Positions 42,272-51,913 of a stretch of 64,000 bases of DNA are shown here, piece by piece (position 1 is the stretch's first letter; the number at the start of each line of letters is the position of its first letter). The notes beneath the pieces are model-generated. The model was not told where the DNA came from. It saw only the letters and a program-made list of their open reading frames with translations, and made no database searches. The stretch is from assembly GCF_000967725.1 (NCBI RefSeq), contig NZ_JXYE01000002.1, positions 620,001 through 684,000 of the forward strand, written 5' to 3'. Source of the DNA: Loktanella sp. S4079. Its GTDB lineage: Bacteria > Pseudomonadota > Alphaproteobacteria > Rhodobacterales > Rhodobacteraceae. The position numbers were made by a program, and so were the translations under genes.

Positions 42272-43396
42272 ATGACCGCAACTGTTCATGTTGACTTACC
42301 GGGGCGCGAATATGACATTCTGATTGGCCCAGAACTGTTGGATCAGGCGGGCGAGAAGATCGCGAAATTTGGCGGCCGGAAACATGTTTGTATTCTCACG
42401 GATGAAACGGTTGCTGGGCTCCATCTGAATCACTTGAAGCAATCACTAAATGCCGCGGGCCTTAGTGCAGAGGCGCTTGTCCTGCCAGCAGGTGAATCCA
42501 CGAAATGCTGGGCCGAATTGCAGCGATCTGTTGAATGGCTGTTGTCGCAAAAGGTCGAGCGTGGCGATGTCGTGATCGCCTTTGGCGGCGGCGTGATCGG
42601 TGACTTGGCGGGCTTTGCTGCGGCGATCATGCGGCGGGGGGTTCGGTTCGTTCAAATTCCGACAACGCTATTGGCGCAGGTTGATAGTTCTGTCGGCGGC
42701 AAGACAGGCATCAACTCTCCGCATGGTAAAAACCTGATTGGAGCTTTCCATCAGCCGAGTTTGGTTTTGGCTGACATTGCGCTCTTGGGGACGTTGACCG
42801 CACGCGATTTTTTGGCGGGCTACGGGGAAGTCATAAAATATGGCATGTTGGGCGATGCGGCGTTTTTTGACTGGTTAGAAATCAATGGGCCCGCTTTGGC
42901 CGCTGGTGACACGGATGCACGTGTTGAGGCCGTAAAGAGGTCTTGCCAGATGAAGGCGGATATCGTGCAACGCGATGAAACCGAAGCAGGTGATCGCGCA
43001 TTGTTAAATCTTGGACATACATTCGGGCACGCGCTAGAGGCAGCGACAGGGTATTCTGATCGTCTGTTGCATGGCGAAGGTGTTGCTATCGGTTGCGCGC
43101 TTGCGTTTGAACTTTCAGCGCGTCTTGGGCTTTGTAGCCAAGAGGACCCAAGCCGTGTACGTGCGCATCTGCGCGACATGGGAGTGAAAGTCGATATCGC
43201 CGATATTGCTGGCGAATTACCCGATGCCCAGGGCTTGCTGGAACTGATGGGGCAGGACAAAAAGGTACTGGATGGTAAATTGCGCTTTATCCTTGCGCGC
43301 GGGATTGGTGACGCATTTATCACGTCGGATGTACCACGTGACGCGGTGCTAACCGTCCTACAGGATGCGTTATCGTTGAAAGCGGCGCAAAACTAA
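42272..43396 (+). CDS. aroB: 3-Dehydroquinate synthase
   Basis: A 374-residue NAD- and zinc-dependent enzyme turning DAHP into 3-dehydroquinate, the second step toward chorismate. Typical segments are PAGESTKCWAEL, FGGGVIGDLAGFAAA, TTLLAQVDSSVGGKTGIN and KNLIGAFHQP, with the zinc-binding LLNLGHTFGHALE. Its ATG starts at the base after the aroK stop, so aroK-aroB are a coupled pair. Confidence 0.96.
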   Translation: MTATVHVDLPGREYDILIGPELLDQAGEKIAKFGGRKHVCILTDETVAGLHLNHLKQSLNAAGLSAEALVLPAGESTKCWAELQRSVEWLLSQKVERGDVVIAFGGGVIGDLAGFAAAIMRRGVRFVQIPTTLLAQVDSSVGGKTGINSPHGKNLIGAFHQPSLVLADIALLGTLTARDFLAGYGEVIKYGMLGDAAFFDWLEINGPALAAGDTDARVEAVKRSCQMKADIVQRDETEAGDRALLNLGHTFGHALEAATGYSDRLLHGEGVAIGCALAFELSARLGLCSQEDPSRVRAHLRDMGVKVDIADIAGELPDAQGLLELMGQDKKVLDGKLRFILARGIGDAFITSDVPRDAVLTVLQDALSLKAAQN

Positions 43397-43417
43397 CTGT
43401 CACAAAGGATAGGAACC

Positions 43418-43446
43418 CTGCATTCGGTGTTGCCAACAGAATGCAG
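43418..43446 (+). other. Hairpin between aroB and the preQ1 riboswitch
   Basis: An 8-bp stem CTGCATTC with GAATGCAG around a 13-base loop. It is followed by CTTGTCT, a weak T-rich tail, so it could be a modest terminator of aroKB or a leader hairpin of the queCDEF mRNA. Confidence 0.5.
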
Positions 43447-43464
43447 CTTGTCTAAACGGCGCTC

Positions 43465-43500
43465 CACCGGTCGCAGCCTACCCGGTCATCAAAACAAGGA
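43465..43500 (+). promoter_or_regulatory. preQ1-I riboswitch (translational type)
   Basis: CACCGGTCGCAGCCTACCCG then GTCATCAAAACAAGGA. The stem P1 is ACCGG (43466-43470) with CCGGT (43482-43486); the loop carries the class I core GTCGCAG; the A-rich tail CAAAACAAGGA matches the known preQ1-I 3' segment. CCT at 43477-43479 can pair with AGG at 43497-43499 to form the pseudoknot. AAGGA is also the queC Shine-Dalgarno, 9 bases before the ATG, so bound preQ1 would shut off translation of queC and its coupled genes. Confidence 0.88.
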
Positions 43501-43508
43501 CTGAAAGA

Positions 43509-44210
43509 ATGAAGACGATTGTTATCTGCTCGGGCGGTTTGGATTCCGTGTCGCTCGCGCATGTGGTTGCCAACGAAGGCAACCTGTCCCGGCTTGTGTC
43601 CTTTGATTACGGTCAAAGGCATCGCAAAGAGCTTGATTTCGCGGCGGCCTGCGCCGAGAGATTGGGTGTGCCGCATCATATCATTGATATGCGTCAGATT
43701 GGCGCCGCGCTGAGTGGTTCTGCCCTGACCGATGACATCGATGTGCCTGATGGTCACTATGCCGAAGAGACCATGAAAATCACCGTGGTGCCAAACCGCA
43801 ATGCAATCATGCTGACGATTGCTTATGGCATTGCAGCCGCCAATGGTGATGATGCCGTCGCGACGGCAGTGCATGGCGGTGATCACTTTATCTATCCTGA
43901 TTGTCGGCCCGCATTTACCGAGAGCTTTGATCGGATGCAGCGTGCAGCGCTCGACGGTTATGCAGATGTTGCCTTGTCAACGCCATTCGTGCACCGGTCA
44001 AAGGCGGATATCGTAACCGAAGGGGCCCGTGTCGGCACGCCATTTGCGCAAACATGGTCATGCTACAAAGGTGGAGAAAAACAATGTGGGCGGTGTGGTA
44101 CTTGCGTTGAACGTCGCGAAGCATTCCATCTGGCAGGTGTGACCGACCCAACGGAATACGAAGACCCAGAGTTCTGGCGCGCTGCGATTGAAACGCACGG
44201 TGGCAACTGA
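43509..44210 (+). CDS. queC: 7-Cyano-7-deazaguanine synthase QueC
   Basis: A 233-residue ATP-dependent enzyme making preQ0 from 7-carboxy-7-deazaguanine and ammonia. The PP-loop is VICSGGLDSVSLAHV at the start; the zinc site lies in CYKGGEKQCGRCGTC. First gene of queC-queD-queE-queF, which makes preQ1 for queuosine in tRNA. Directly controlled by the riboswitch just upstream. Its stop overlaps the queD start by one base. Confidence 0.96.
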   Translation: MKTIVICSGGLDSVSLAHVVANEGNLSRLVSFDYGQRHRKELDFAAACAERLGVPHHIIDMRQIGAALSGSALTDDIDVPDGHYAEETMKITVVPNRNAIMLTIAYGIAAANGDDAVATAVHGGDHFIYPDCRPAFTESFDRMQRAALDGYADVALSTPFVHRSKADIVTEGARVGTPFAQTWSCYKGGEKQCGRCGTCVERREAFHLAGVTDPTEYEDPEFWRAAIETHGGN

Positions 44211-44563
44211 TGTTTCGCATTTCCAAAGAGTTTCACTTTTCGGCCTCGCACCAATTGAGCCATCTGCCCGCGGATCATCAATGTGCGCGGCTTCATGGCC
44301 ATAACTATATTGTGGTCGTCGAATTGGCGTCACCCACGCTGAATAGTGATGGGTTTGTGCGCGATTATCACGAGCTCAAGCCGCTAAAGACCTATATCGA
44401 TGACGAATTTGATCATCGGCACTTGAATGATGTGCTTGATGGTCCGTCGACGGCGGAAAACATGGCGTTTCATTTCTACAGTTGGTGCAAATCGCGCTGG
44501 CCAGAAACAAGTGCTGTGAAGGTCTCAGAAACACCAAAAACTTGGGCCGAGTACCGGCCATGA
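44210..44563 (+). CDS. queD: 6-Carboxytetrahydropterin synthase QueD
   Basis: A 117-residue T-fold enzyme that converts dihydroneopterin triphosphate to 6-carboxy-tetrahydropterin. Zinc ligands are H14 (FSASHQL), H29 and H31 (RLHGHNY), and the catalytic Cys is C25. ATG overlaps the queC stop (TGATG), and its own stop overlaps the queE start (ATGA). Confidence 0.96.
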   Translation: MFRISKEFHFSASHQLSHLPADHQCARLHGHNYIVVVELASPTLNSDGFVRDYHELKPLKTYIDDEFDHRHLNDVLDGPSTAENMAFHFYSWCKSRWPETSAVKVSETPKTWAEYRP

Positions 44564-45267
44564 CACTACGGATCGCTGAAATCTTTGGTCCGACGATCCA
44601 GGGCGAGGGCGCGTTGATCGGCGAGCCGACCGTATTTGTGCGGGCAGGTGGCTGCGACTACCGTTGCACGTGGTGCGATTCCATGCATGCCGTCGACAGT
44701 GCCAATCGGCACTCATGGGATGCGCTGACCACCGCACAAGTTTGGGAGCAGGTCACTGACTTGTCTGGTGGTCAGCCGCTCACCGTGTCGATTTCAGGTG
44801 GAAACCCAGCGATCCAAGATTTCGGCCCAATGATCGCTTTGGGGCAATCACAGGGGTATCGCTTCGCTTGTGAAACCCAAGGCTCAATCGCGAAACCGTG
44901 GTTTGCTGATCTAGATACATTGGTGCTGAGCCCAAAACCGCCCTCAAGCGGGGAAACAGTTGATTGGGCGGCTTTTGATAAATGCCTTGCCGCTGCGGGA
45001 ACGCAGCCCAATGTTGTGATGAAGATCGTTATCTTTGACGATATCGACTACGCTTGGGCGCGTGAGGCGGCCGCGAAATACCCTGATCTACCGCTCTATC
45101 TTCAGCCTGGAAATGCCGAAGTGGACCCTGAGTTGCCTGTTGACTTGAACGCAGCGATTGACCGTCTGCATTGGCTTATTGAAAAAGTAACCGCTGACCG
45201 CTGGTTTACCCCGCGCGTGCTTCCGCAATTGCATGTGCTCGTTTGGGGGAACAAACGCGGCGTCTAA
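44560..45267 (+). CDS. queE: 7-Carboxy-7-deazaguanine synthase QueE
   Basis: A 235-residue radical-SAM enzyme. The cluster motif is [11 protein letters not shown] with C32, C36 and C39, in the CxxxCxxC form; the [12 protein letters not shown] opening binds substrate, and SGGNPAIQD is a SAM-site segment. I start at the ATG that overlaps the queD stop (ATGA); the longer in-frame start runs back over queD. Confidence 0.95.
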   Translation: MTLRIAEIFGPTIQGEGALIGEPTVFVRAGGCDYRCTWCDSMHAVDSANRHSWDALTTAQVWEQVTDLSGGQPLTVSISGGNPAIQDFGPMIALGQSQGYRFACETQGSIAKPWFADLDTLVLSPKPPSSGETVDWAAFDKCLAAAGTQPNVVMKIVIFDDIDYAWAREAAAKYPDLPLYLQPGNAEVDPELPVDLNAAIDRLHWLIEKVTADRWFTPRVLPQLHVLVWGNKRGV

Positions 45268-45288
45268 TTCTTCCGAAAGGGATCTCTG

Positions 45289-45753
45289 ATGAGTGACGAT
45301 ATCTATAGCAATCTCAAACAATTGGGCGGCGCAACTGTTATGCCTGCTAGCCCCGAGGACGCAGAGCTAGAGCGCGTTCCAAACCCGCAGGCAGATGTGC
45401 TGTATAATGTACGCTTTACCGCGCCAGAGTTCACATCCTTGTGCCCCATGACAGGGCAACCTGATTTTGCGCATTTGGTCATCGACTATGTTCCGGGTGA
45501 CTGGCTGGTCGAAAGCAAATCACTGAAACTGTTCTTGGGGTCGTTCCGCAACCACGGCGCTTTTCACGAGGATTGCACGATTTCCATCGCGCGCCGCCTT
45601 GTTGCTTTTCTCGATCCGAAATGGCTGCGGATCGGTGGCTACTGGTATCCGCGCGGTGGCATTCCGATTGATGTGTTTTGGCAAACGGGTCAAATGCCCG
45701 AAGGCGTCTGGATTCCTGATCAGGGCGTCCCGCCTTACCGTGGACGCGGATAG
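45289..45753 (+). CDS. queF: NADPH-dependent preQ0 reductase QueF
   Basis: A 154-residue, single-domain QueF reducing the nitrile of preQ0 to the amine of preQ1. The thioimide-forming Cys is C52 in [12 protein letters not shown], with D59; the NADPH motif is [15 protein letters not shown]. It ends the que operon and makes the ligand that the riboswitch senses, giving a closed feedback loop. Confidence 0.95.
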   Translation: MSDDIYSNLKQLGGATVMPASPEDAELERVPNPQADVLYNVRFTAPEFTSLCPMTGQPDFAHLVIDYVPGDWLVESKSLKLFLGSFRNHGAFHEDCTISIARRLVAFLDPKWLRIGGYWYPRGGIPIDVFWQTGQMPEGVWIPDQGVPPYRGRG

Positions 45754-45776
45754 GCGGCTAATCATATTCCCAAAGA

Positions 45777-45805
45777 AAAGGCCGCGCAGTATTTGCGCGG
45801 CCTTT
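45777..45805. terminator. Bidirectional terminator between queF and ssb
   Basis: A 12-bp stem AAAGGCCGCGCA with TGCGCGGCCTTT around a 5-base loop, followed by TTTTT on the plus strand and preceded by AAAGAAAA, so it can end both convergent transcripts. Confidence 0.92.
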
Positions 45806-45832
45806 TTGTATCTTCATCAGATAGGCTGTGGT

Positions 45833-46354
45833 TTAGAACGGGATTTCGTCGTCCATATCGCTGCCGCCACCCGCAGGTGCACCACCGCCTGATCCGCCGC
45901 CGTAGCCACCATTGTTGCCACCGCCATAACCGCCGTCGTTGCCGCCACCATAGCCGCCTTGACCACCGCCGTAGCCACCGCCACCTTGGCCACCACCTTC
46001 GCCGCGGCCATCAAGCATTGTCAAAGTGCCGTCGAAACCTTGCAAAACAACTTCAGTTGAATAGCGGTCTGCACCCGATTGGTCCTGCCACTTACGCGTT
46101 TGCAGTTTGCCCTCGACGTATACCTTTGATCCTTTGCGCAGATATTGTTCTGCAATGCGCACCAGACCCTCTTGGAAGATCGCGACAGAGTGCCATTCGG
46201 TGCGCTCACGGCGTTCACCGGTGTTCCGGTCTTTCCAAGTTTCAGAGGTCGCGATGCGCAGGTTGCATACTTTGCCACCGTTTTGAAATTGGCGCACCTC
46301 TGGGTCGGCGCCAAGGTTGCCGATAAGGATGACTTTGTTCACTGATCCGGCCAT
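45833..46354 (-). CDS. ssb: Single-stranded DNA-binding protein
   Basis: A 173-residue SSB. The OB-fold covers residues 1-110 ([20 protein letters not shown] ... EWHSVAIF ... [11 protein letters not shown]), followed by a Gly-rich linker with GGYGGGN-type repeats (about residues 115-160) and the acidic tip DMDDEIPF that binds partner proteins. I use the ATG giving MAGSVNK; a 35-residue upstream extension is not SSB-like. Monocistronic, converging on queF. Confidence 0.97.
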   Translation of the reverse strand: MAGSVNKVILIGNLGADPEVRQFQNGGKVCNLRIATSETWKDRNTGERRERTEWHSVAIFQEGLVRIAEQYLRKGSKVYVEGKLQTRKWQDQSGADRYSTEVVLQGFDGTLTMLDGRGEGGGQGGGGYGGGQGGYGGGNDGGYGGGNNGGYGGGSGGGAPAGGGSDMDDEIPF

Positions 46355-46507
46355 TGCGGTATCTCCCACGATTCTTCTTTGGGCTTTTGTGACAGACCGG
46401 GCACGTCGCAACAAGCTTGTCCGTCGTTTCCAATTGAAAGCCTTGGCGGAGTGCGGCACATTCCCTATATTAGCCCAAGTTCATTGTAGCGGCATAGGAT
46501 AAGGCAG

Positions 46508-47083
46508 ATGAAGGCACCGATGATTGGCATCGCACTGCTACTGACGGTCAGCCCTGTATTCGCACAAGAACAAGTGTCGACCATGAACCGGACGCGGCTG
46601 CTGCAAAGCCAGACGGATGTCTTGGATCGGCGGGCTGCTTCGCAATATCGTGATTCCGTACGGTTACAGCCGCCAAGGGCAGATGCTGCGCAGATCGTTC
46701 CTGCTTACACTGGTGGGTATCGGGGCCCGTTTATGGCAATTGCCCGCGATGCCGCTGCGCGTCATGGGGTGCCGGCTAATTTATTTTTGCGTTTGATCCA
46801 ACAAGAAAGTGGATGGAACGCCACAGCGGTTTCCGTCAAAGGGGCGCTTGGGTTGGCTCAGTTGATGCCGCAGACTGCGGCGGTGCTTGGCGTGGACCCG
46901 CACGATCCAGTGCAAAACCTAGAAGGGGGCGCGCGTTACCTGCGCCAACAATATGACGCTTTTGGGAATTGGCGATTGGCGCTTGCGGCTTATAACGCCG
47001 GGCCCGGCGCTGTTCAGAGATATGGCGACGTGCCGCCATATTCTGAAACCCAGAACTACGTTCGGGTCATTTGGGGGCACTAG
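46508..47083 (+). CDS. Lytic transglycosylase, SLT domain
   Basis: A 191-residue secreted murein transglycosylase. The signal peptide ends near residue 20 (VFA-QE). The SLT domain includes [14 protein letters not shown] with the catalytic E100, [13 protein letters not shown], and [13 protein letters not shown]. Such small enzymes cleave the glycan strand for growth or for insertion of envelope machines. It sits alone between divergent ssb and convergent araC-type gene. Confidence 0.93.
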   Translation: MKAPMIGIALLLTVSPVFAQEQVSTMNRTRLLQSQTDVLDRRAASQYRDSVRLQPPRADAAQIVPAYTGGYRGPFMAIARDAAARHGVPANLFLRLIQQESGWNATAVSVKGALGLAQLMPQTAAVLGVDPHDPVQNLEGGARYLRQQYDAFGNWRLALAAYNAGPGAVQRYGDVPPYSETQNYVRVIWGH

Positions 47084-47084
47084 C

Positions 47085-47882
47085 CTAGACGGCTCTGCGG
47101 AAATGGGTCGGAGTTGCGCCGGTTCGGTCTTTGAACGTACGTGTGAAATAGGCCGCCGACTGGAACCCTAGGCGATCCGCAATATCCTGCACGGATGCAC
47201 GTGTTTCGCACAACAAAGTGCATGCTTCGTAGTGGATCCGTTCATTCAAGAGCTTAAGCGCCGACCGCCCGCAAGTCTGCTGGCAACATCTTGTCAAATG
47301 TGTTGGCGTGACGTTCAAGTCTGCGGCGTAGTCTGCGACGGACCGATCAGACTTAAAGTCCTGTGCGATCAATGATGTATAGCGCGCAACTAACTTAGCG
47401 GCGGCTGAATTTCGGCGCGCGTCGCTTACGCTTTCCGGGCGCAGCTTAAGCTGCCTTTCGATAAAGATGCTCAGTAGAACGCGGTGGCATTGCACTGCAC
47501 GCTGATCGCCTGTTGGCAAAAGCTCTCGCTCGATTGACTCAAAAAGCCCAAGAAGTTCTTTTTGTGGTCCGACTTCGAGTAACCGCAGATGAAACGGGTC
47601 GAGTGGCATGCCCGCAGCATCTGGCAGTTCTAGAATTTGGGCAAAGACCGTCGGCCCAACCTCTATTCCGTACATTGTATGTGGCGGAATATAGATGAGG
47701 TTATTCGGTCCATACCCATTGGTCAGGCCCGCGACTGTAATGCGGCCCTGACCTTTGGTTACGTGAATAAGTCGCGGCGATGCGTGGCTTCGCATGGCTT
47801 CGGTGCGCCAGCGACTCTGGTTCCCCTGATGTTTAATAGGCGACAGCGAAAGTGACGCCTTCACTTCTGACATAATAGTCAT
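47085..47882 (-). CDS. AraC family transcriptional regulator
   Basis: A 265-residue regulator: an N-terminal cupin-type sensing half (KGQGRITVAGLTNGYGPNN and IYIPPHTMYGIEVG), then two helix-turn-helix motifs in the C-terminal 100 residues (VADYAADLNVTPTHLTRCCQ and VQDIADRLGFQSAAYFTRTF). The ligand is not predictable. It follows miaA on the same strand; a 19-base inverted repeat in the gap may be its own operator. The exact start (47882 or an ATG nine bases on) is open. Confidence 0.92.
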   Translation of the reverse strand: MTIMSEVKASLSLSPIKHQGNQSRWRTEAMRSHASPRLIHVTKGQGRITVAGLTNGYGPNNLIYIPPHTMYGIEVGPTVFAQILELPDAAGMPLDPFHLRLLEVGPQKELLGLFESIERELLPTGDQRAVQCHRVLLSIFIERQLKLRPESVSDARRNSAAAKLVARYTSLIAQDFKSDRSVADYAADLNVTPTHLTRCCQQTCGRSALKLLNERIHYEACTLLCETRASVQDIADRLGFQSAAYFTRTFKDRTGATPTHFRRAV

Positions 47883-47899
47883 CAACGTGTCCCGATGTT

Positions 47900-47918
47900 G
47901 AAACTGATTTTCAGTTTC
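47900..47918. promoter_or_regulatory. Inverted repeat upstream of the AraC-type gene
   Basis: GAAACTGA-TTT-TCAGTTTC, an 8-bp perfect inverted repeat 18-36 bases before the regulator's start. No T-run follows on the minus strand, so an operator fits better than a terminator of miaA. Confidence 0.45.
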
Positions 47919-47948
47919 GCCGAAAATCGTTGTAAATCAACGTATACG

Positions 47949-48839
47949 TCAGTTTGCGAATTCGACTGTTGCTGATATGTCAGAGCTATCAATCTGAAGT
48001 TGATTCCAGTCCTTATGTCGTGAACGAAACCACGTTCGCTGGCGCTTTGCGTACTGTCTGGAACCAATAATAGCGACTTCGCGCGCTTCGGATAGGGTCG
48101 TTTCCTCCTTCAGATGCGCGATAAGTTCCGGTGCGCCGATGGCTTTGGATGATGCATGGGCAGGATTCCAGTTTGGCAGCATCGCACGTGCTTCGTCGAG
48201 CGCGCCCTGTGCGAGCATTTGGTCGAATCGCTTGGATATCCGAGCGTTCAACCAATCGGTATCAGAGTTCAGGTTGATCAAAACGGCATTGTCCGGGCGC
48301 AGCAAGGGCGGCGGCGTGGCGTCTTGCCAGTCGCTTAGCGCACGGCCAGTGGCATTCAAAACCTCCCATGCACGCTGCACACGCATTCGATTGCGCTGAT
48401 CAATGCGGGATTTAGTGGTTTCATCGAGCTGGGCGAGCAAGGTTTCGAGGGGCAGGGTGTTCGCATATTCCCGCACTTCAGGCGGGGTCGCTGGTATATC
48501 TGCCAACCCTTTGAGCAAGGCATTAAAGTTTAGTCCTGTCCCGCCAACGATAATTGGGCGGAGATCAGTACCGATATATGGCGTCACGTCGCGCAACCAA
48601 TGGCCAACTGAATAGTCAGAATCATATGCTACGTGCCCATAAAGCGCGTGCGGCGCCAGCGTGAGATCGGCATCATCGGGGCGTGCGGTTACAATGCGCC
48701 AACCGTCAAAGACCTGAAGCGCATCGGCGTTGACGATCACGCCCCCTTGTTCGCGGGCGATATGTAACGCGAGCGCGGACTTACCCGATGCTGTGGGGCC
48801 AGCAATCAAGACTGGTTTATGAGGTGTGATCGTAATCAT
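47949..48839 (-). CDS. miaA: tRNA dimethylallyltransferase MiaA
   Basis: A 296-residue enzyme adding a dimethylallyl group to A37 of tRNAs reading UNN codons. The P-loop GPTASGKS is at residues 14-21, [11 protein letters not shown] follows, then [19 protein letters not shown], and the C-terminal [16 protein letters not shown]. Divergent from pyrH with about 100 bases between. Confidence 0.95.
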   Translation of the reverse strand: MITITPHKPVLIAGPTASGKSALALHIAREQGGVIVNADALQVFDGWRIVTARPDDADLTLAPHALYGHVAYDSDYSVGHWLRDVTPYIGTDLRPIIVGGTGLNFNALLKGLADIPATPPEVREYANTLPLETLLAQLDETTKSRIDQRNRMRVQRAWEVLNATGRALSDWQDATPPPLLRPDNAVLINLNSDTDWLNARISKRFDQMLAQGALDEARAMLPNWNPAHASSKAIGAPELIAHLKEETTLSEAREVAIIGSRQYAKRQRTWFRSRHKDWNQLQIDSSDISATVEFAN

Positions 48840-48943
48840 TAATCTTATTGCGTTGCGTGTCGTTTTGTCGGCAAGCTGCCATTGAATTCGATGTCGTTTT
48901 GCGACATTTTGCCCGGCAGAACAACATAGAGCCGGGGGCCGCC

Positions 48944-49669
48944 ATGACTGACACTGAGAAGACAGCGTATAAACGTGTAATGCTTAAAATCTCGGGTGAG
49001 GCGTTGATGGGGGATACGACCTTTGGTTTGCACCCGCCTACAGTTCAGCGCATCGCCAAAGAAGTAAAGTCAGTTCACGACATGGGCGTTGAGATCTGCA
49101 TGGTCATCGGCGGTGGAAATATTTTTCGTGGGCTGCAAGGGTCGGCCCAAGGGATGGAGCGCACCACTGCGGACTATATGGGAATGCTTGCAACCGTCAT
49201 GAACGCGCTGGCCATGCAATCAGCACTTGAAGAACTGGGTATCCACACGCGTGTGATCTCGGCCATTACGATGAACGAGGTCGCTGAACCCTACATCCGC
49301 CGCCGTGCTGTACGCCACCTTGAGAAAAAGCGGGTTTGTATCTTTGCAGCAGGTACTGGCAACCCATATTTCACGACCGATACTGCCGCGACGCTGCGCG
49401 CCAATGAAATGGCCTGCGAGGCGATCTTTAAGGGCACCAAAGTTGACGGCGTCTATGACAAAGACCCGGCGAAATTCGAAGATGCGGTACGCTATAATGA
49501 TGTGACCTATGACGAGGTTCTACAAAAGCATCTGGGTGTGATGGACGCCAGCGCCATTGCTTTGGCGCGCGACAATGGTTTGCCGATCATTGTGTTCTCA
49601 CTGGATGAGCCGGGCGGCTTCCGTGGGATTTTGGCCGGCGAAGGCACGCATACAATTGTTCACGAATAG
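48944..49669 (+). CDS. pyrH: UMP kinase
   Basis: A 241-residue kinase making UDP from UMP. The amino-acid-kinase fold segments [35 protein letters not shown] and [11 protein letters not shown] are all present. I take the ATG at 48944; the open frame reaches back further but without family residues. It opens the long envelope-biogenesis run that continues to lpxB. Confidence 0.96.
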   Translation: MTDTEKTAYKRVMLKISGEALMGDTTFGLHPPTVQRIAKEVKSVHDMGVEICMVIGGGNIFRGLQGSAQGMERTTADYMGMLATVMNALAMQSALEELGIHTRVISAITMNEVAEPYIRRRAVRHLEKKRVCIFAAGTGNPYFTTDTAATLRANEMACEAIFKGTKVDGVYDKDPAKFEDAVRYNDVTYDEVLQKHLGVMDASAIALARDNGLPIIVFSLDEPGGFRGILAGEGTHTIVHE

Positions 49670-49786
49670 AATTCAGGTCGGTAGACCTGCACAAACTCTG
49701 CACGTTTGCTGACCTATACAAGTTACGCGGTTTCCCGTAAAACGATCAAAAGTCGGGCTTTGCCCGCCAAGGAAGAGCAGTAGAAG

Positions 49787-50350
49787 ATGTCAGAAGATTT
49801 TGAACTAGATACCGATGATTTGGCGCGCCGTATGGATGGTGCGATTGCCAATTTGCGGACAGAACTGGCCTCGCTGCGGACTGGGCGTGCTTCAGGTTCG
49901 ATGCTCGAGCCGGTGATGGTGGACGCCTATGGTTCGATGACCCCAATCAACCAAGTCGGGACAGTCAACGTGCCAGAGCCACGTATGGTGACAATCAACG
50001 TTTGGGATAAGGCACTTGTCGGTAAGGTCGAAAAGGCGATCCGCGAAAGCGGTCTGGGTATTAACCCGCAGCTGAACGGCACAATTATCATGCTTCCAAT
50101 CCCAGAGTTGAACGAAGAACGTCGTCGTGAGCTGGGCAAAGTCGCCGGTAACTACGCCGAGGCAGCACGCGTTTCGATCCGCAACCTGCGCCGTGACGGG
50201 ATGGATCAGATCAAGAAAGCCAAAGCAGATGGCATGTCTGAGGATGACCAGAAATTCTGGGAAACCGAGGTGCAAGATTTGACGGACGCACACATTAAGA
50301 AAGTCGATGAAACGCTTGAAGTGAAACAAGCAGAGATCATGCAGGTCTAA
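49787..50350 (+). CDS. frr: Ribosome recycling factor
   Basis: A 187-residue three-helix-bundle protein splitting post-termination ribosomes with EF-G. Typical stretches are [20 protein letters not shown] at the start, [14 protein letters not shown] and [19 protein letters not shown]. Follows pyrH after 117 bases, the usual bacterial order. Confidence 0.97.
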   Translation: MSEDFELDTDDLARRMDGAIANLRTELASLRTGRASGSMLEPVMVDAYGSMTPINQVGTVNVPEPRMVTINVWDKALVGKVEKAIRESGLGINPQLNGTIIMLPIPELNEERRRELGKVAGNYAEAARVSIRNLRRDGMDQIKKAKADGMSEDDQKFWETEVQDLTDAHIKKVDETLEVKQAEIMQV

Positions 50351-50386
50351 GACACGGACCAGCGCGCTCGGGCGGAAGGGCTAGCA

Positions 50387-51115
50387 ATGCCAAAGGATCA
50401 AGACGACCCAATGACAGGCCCCGCCCACGTTGCCATCATCATGGATGGGAATGGTCGATGGGCGCAGCAACGTGGACGCCCGCGTTTGTTTGGCCATCAG
50501 GCAGGCGCAAAGCGGGTTCGCGAAATCGTTGCCGCCTGTCCCGCGCATGGGGTCAAATATCTGACAATTTTTGCGTTTTCGACAGAGAATTGGAAACGCA
50601 CGCAGGCCGAAGTTTCGGGTCTGATGTTATTGTTCAGACGCTACATCGAACGCGAGGCCAAAGCGCTGTTGGAAAATGGCGTGCGGGTCCGTTTCATTGG
50701 CGATCGCAACCGGCTAGACGAAAAGTTGGTGCGCCTGATGGACGACCTCGAACTACTTACAGCGAAGAATGATCTCGTTCATTTGACTGTGGCGTTGAAC
50801 TACGGTGGCCGCGATGAAGTCACCCGCGCTGCAAAGCGGCTTGCCCTTGAGGTAGAGCAGGGCAGACTTTCGCACAAAGACATCGATGCAGAGACCCTTT
50901 CTGGGTTCCTTGACACCCATGTTCTACCCGATCCCGATTTGGTTATTCGTACCAGTGGTGAGGCTCGGATCTCGAACTTTTTGCTGTGGCAATCTGCATA
51001 TTCAGAATACGAATTCGTTGACACGCTTTGGCCGGATTTTTCGGCTGACGAATTTGGCAAGGTCCTTGCCAATTACGGAGCACGTGAACGGCGGTTTGGT
51101 GGAGTAATAGCCTAA
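50387..51115 (+). CDS. uppS: Undecaprenyl diphosphate synthase (isoprenyl transferase)
   Basis: A 242-residue cis-prenyltransferase making the C55 lipid carrier for peptidoglycan and O-antigen. The pyrophosphate-binding opening is AIIMDGNGRWAQQRG, with FAFSTENWKRTQAEV and the C-terminal DLVIRTSGEARISNFLLWQ. One base lies between its stop and cdsA. Confidence 0.96.
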   Translation: MPKDQDDPMTGPAHVAIIMDGNGRWAQQRGRPRLFGHQAGAKRVREIVAACPAHGVKYLTIFAFSTENWKRTQAEVSGLMLLFRRYIEREAKALLENGVRVRFIGDRNRLDEKLVRLMDDLELLTAKNDLVHLTVALNYGGRDEVTRAAKRLALEVEQGRLSHKDIDAETLSGFLDTHVLPDPDLVIRTSGEARISNFLLWQSAYSEYEFVDTLWPDFSADEFGKVLANYGARERRFGGVIA

Positions 51116-51913
51116 ATGACGACCTCGAAACCTTCGAACTGGGACGACCTCTCGGTGCGTGTCGCTTCCAGTGCTGCCATGACGATTATTGGCGCCGCAG
51201 CTGTAATCGCGGGGGGCGTCTGGTTTCAGATGCTTGCTGTTTTTGTCACTGCCGTGATGGTTTGGGAATTGTGGATGATGATCCGCAACGATGAACCGAC
51301 CAAAGGGATGTTGCTGGCGGCACTTGTGGCGTCGATATTGTCTGGGACGATTGCGGATGGCACGCTGATCGGCGTGCTCTTGTTCTTTGTGGTGCCAACT
51401 ATCGGTGTGACCCAGTTAAAGAAGGAGCGGTTGACGTTCTTTATCTTTGCCTTGGGTATCCAAGTGGCTGGCTGGGGACTGGTGCATTTCCGGATGGAGT
51501 TCGGTTTCCTTTGGCTGCTTTGGTTGATGCTGGTCGTGATCATCACCGATGTTTTCGGCTACTTTGCTGGGCGCGCGTTTGGCGGCCCCAAATTCTGGCC
51601 GAAGATCAGCCCAAAGAAAACTTGGAGCGGTACAATCGCTGGCTGGATTGGTGCCGCGCTGGTTGGGTACATCTTTACACTCTTTACCAATGCTGGGTCG
51701 TGGATCGTTGTGATCTCTATGGTGCTTAGCTTTGCTGGGCAGATGGGCGATATTGCCGAAAGCGCGCTCAAGCGTCGTATGGGCGTAAAAGACAGTTCAA
51801 CACTGATCCCCGGTCATGGCGGGCTGTTCGATAGATTTGATGCTTTGCTTGGGGCATCGGTGTTTATGCTCTTGGTCGCTGTGGTATTTAACGTGCCTGG
51901 AGTAGCCTTTTGA
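51116..51913 (+). CDS. cdsA: Phosphatidate cytidylyltransferase
   Basis: A 265-residue integral membrane enzyme that makes CDP-diacylglycerol. Some seven hydrophobic segments are visible; the family signature is in the C-terminal part, SALKRRMGVKDSSTLIPGHG followed by GLFDRFDAL. Its TGA overlaps the TTG start of dxr. Confidence 0.95.
   Translation: MTTSKPSNWDDLSVRVASSAAMTIIGAAAVIAGGVWFQMLAVFVTAVMVWELWMMIRNDEPTKGMLLAALVASILSGTIADGTLIGVLLFFVVPTIGVTQLKKERLTFFIFALGIQVAGWGLVHFRMEFGFLWLLWLMLVVIITDVFGYFAGRAFGGPKFWPKISPKKTWSGTIAGWIGAALVGYIFTLFTNAGSWIVVISMVLSFAGQMGDIAESALKRRMGVKDSSTLIPGHGGLFDRFDALLGASVFMLLVAVVFNVPGVAF

Noticed and set aside
45850..46010. Repeat-like G/C-rich tract (possible minisatellite)
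   Set aside because: It is the codons of the Gly-rich linker of SSB, a normal feature of that protein.
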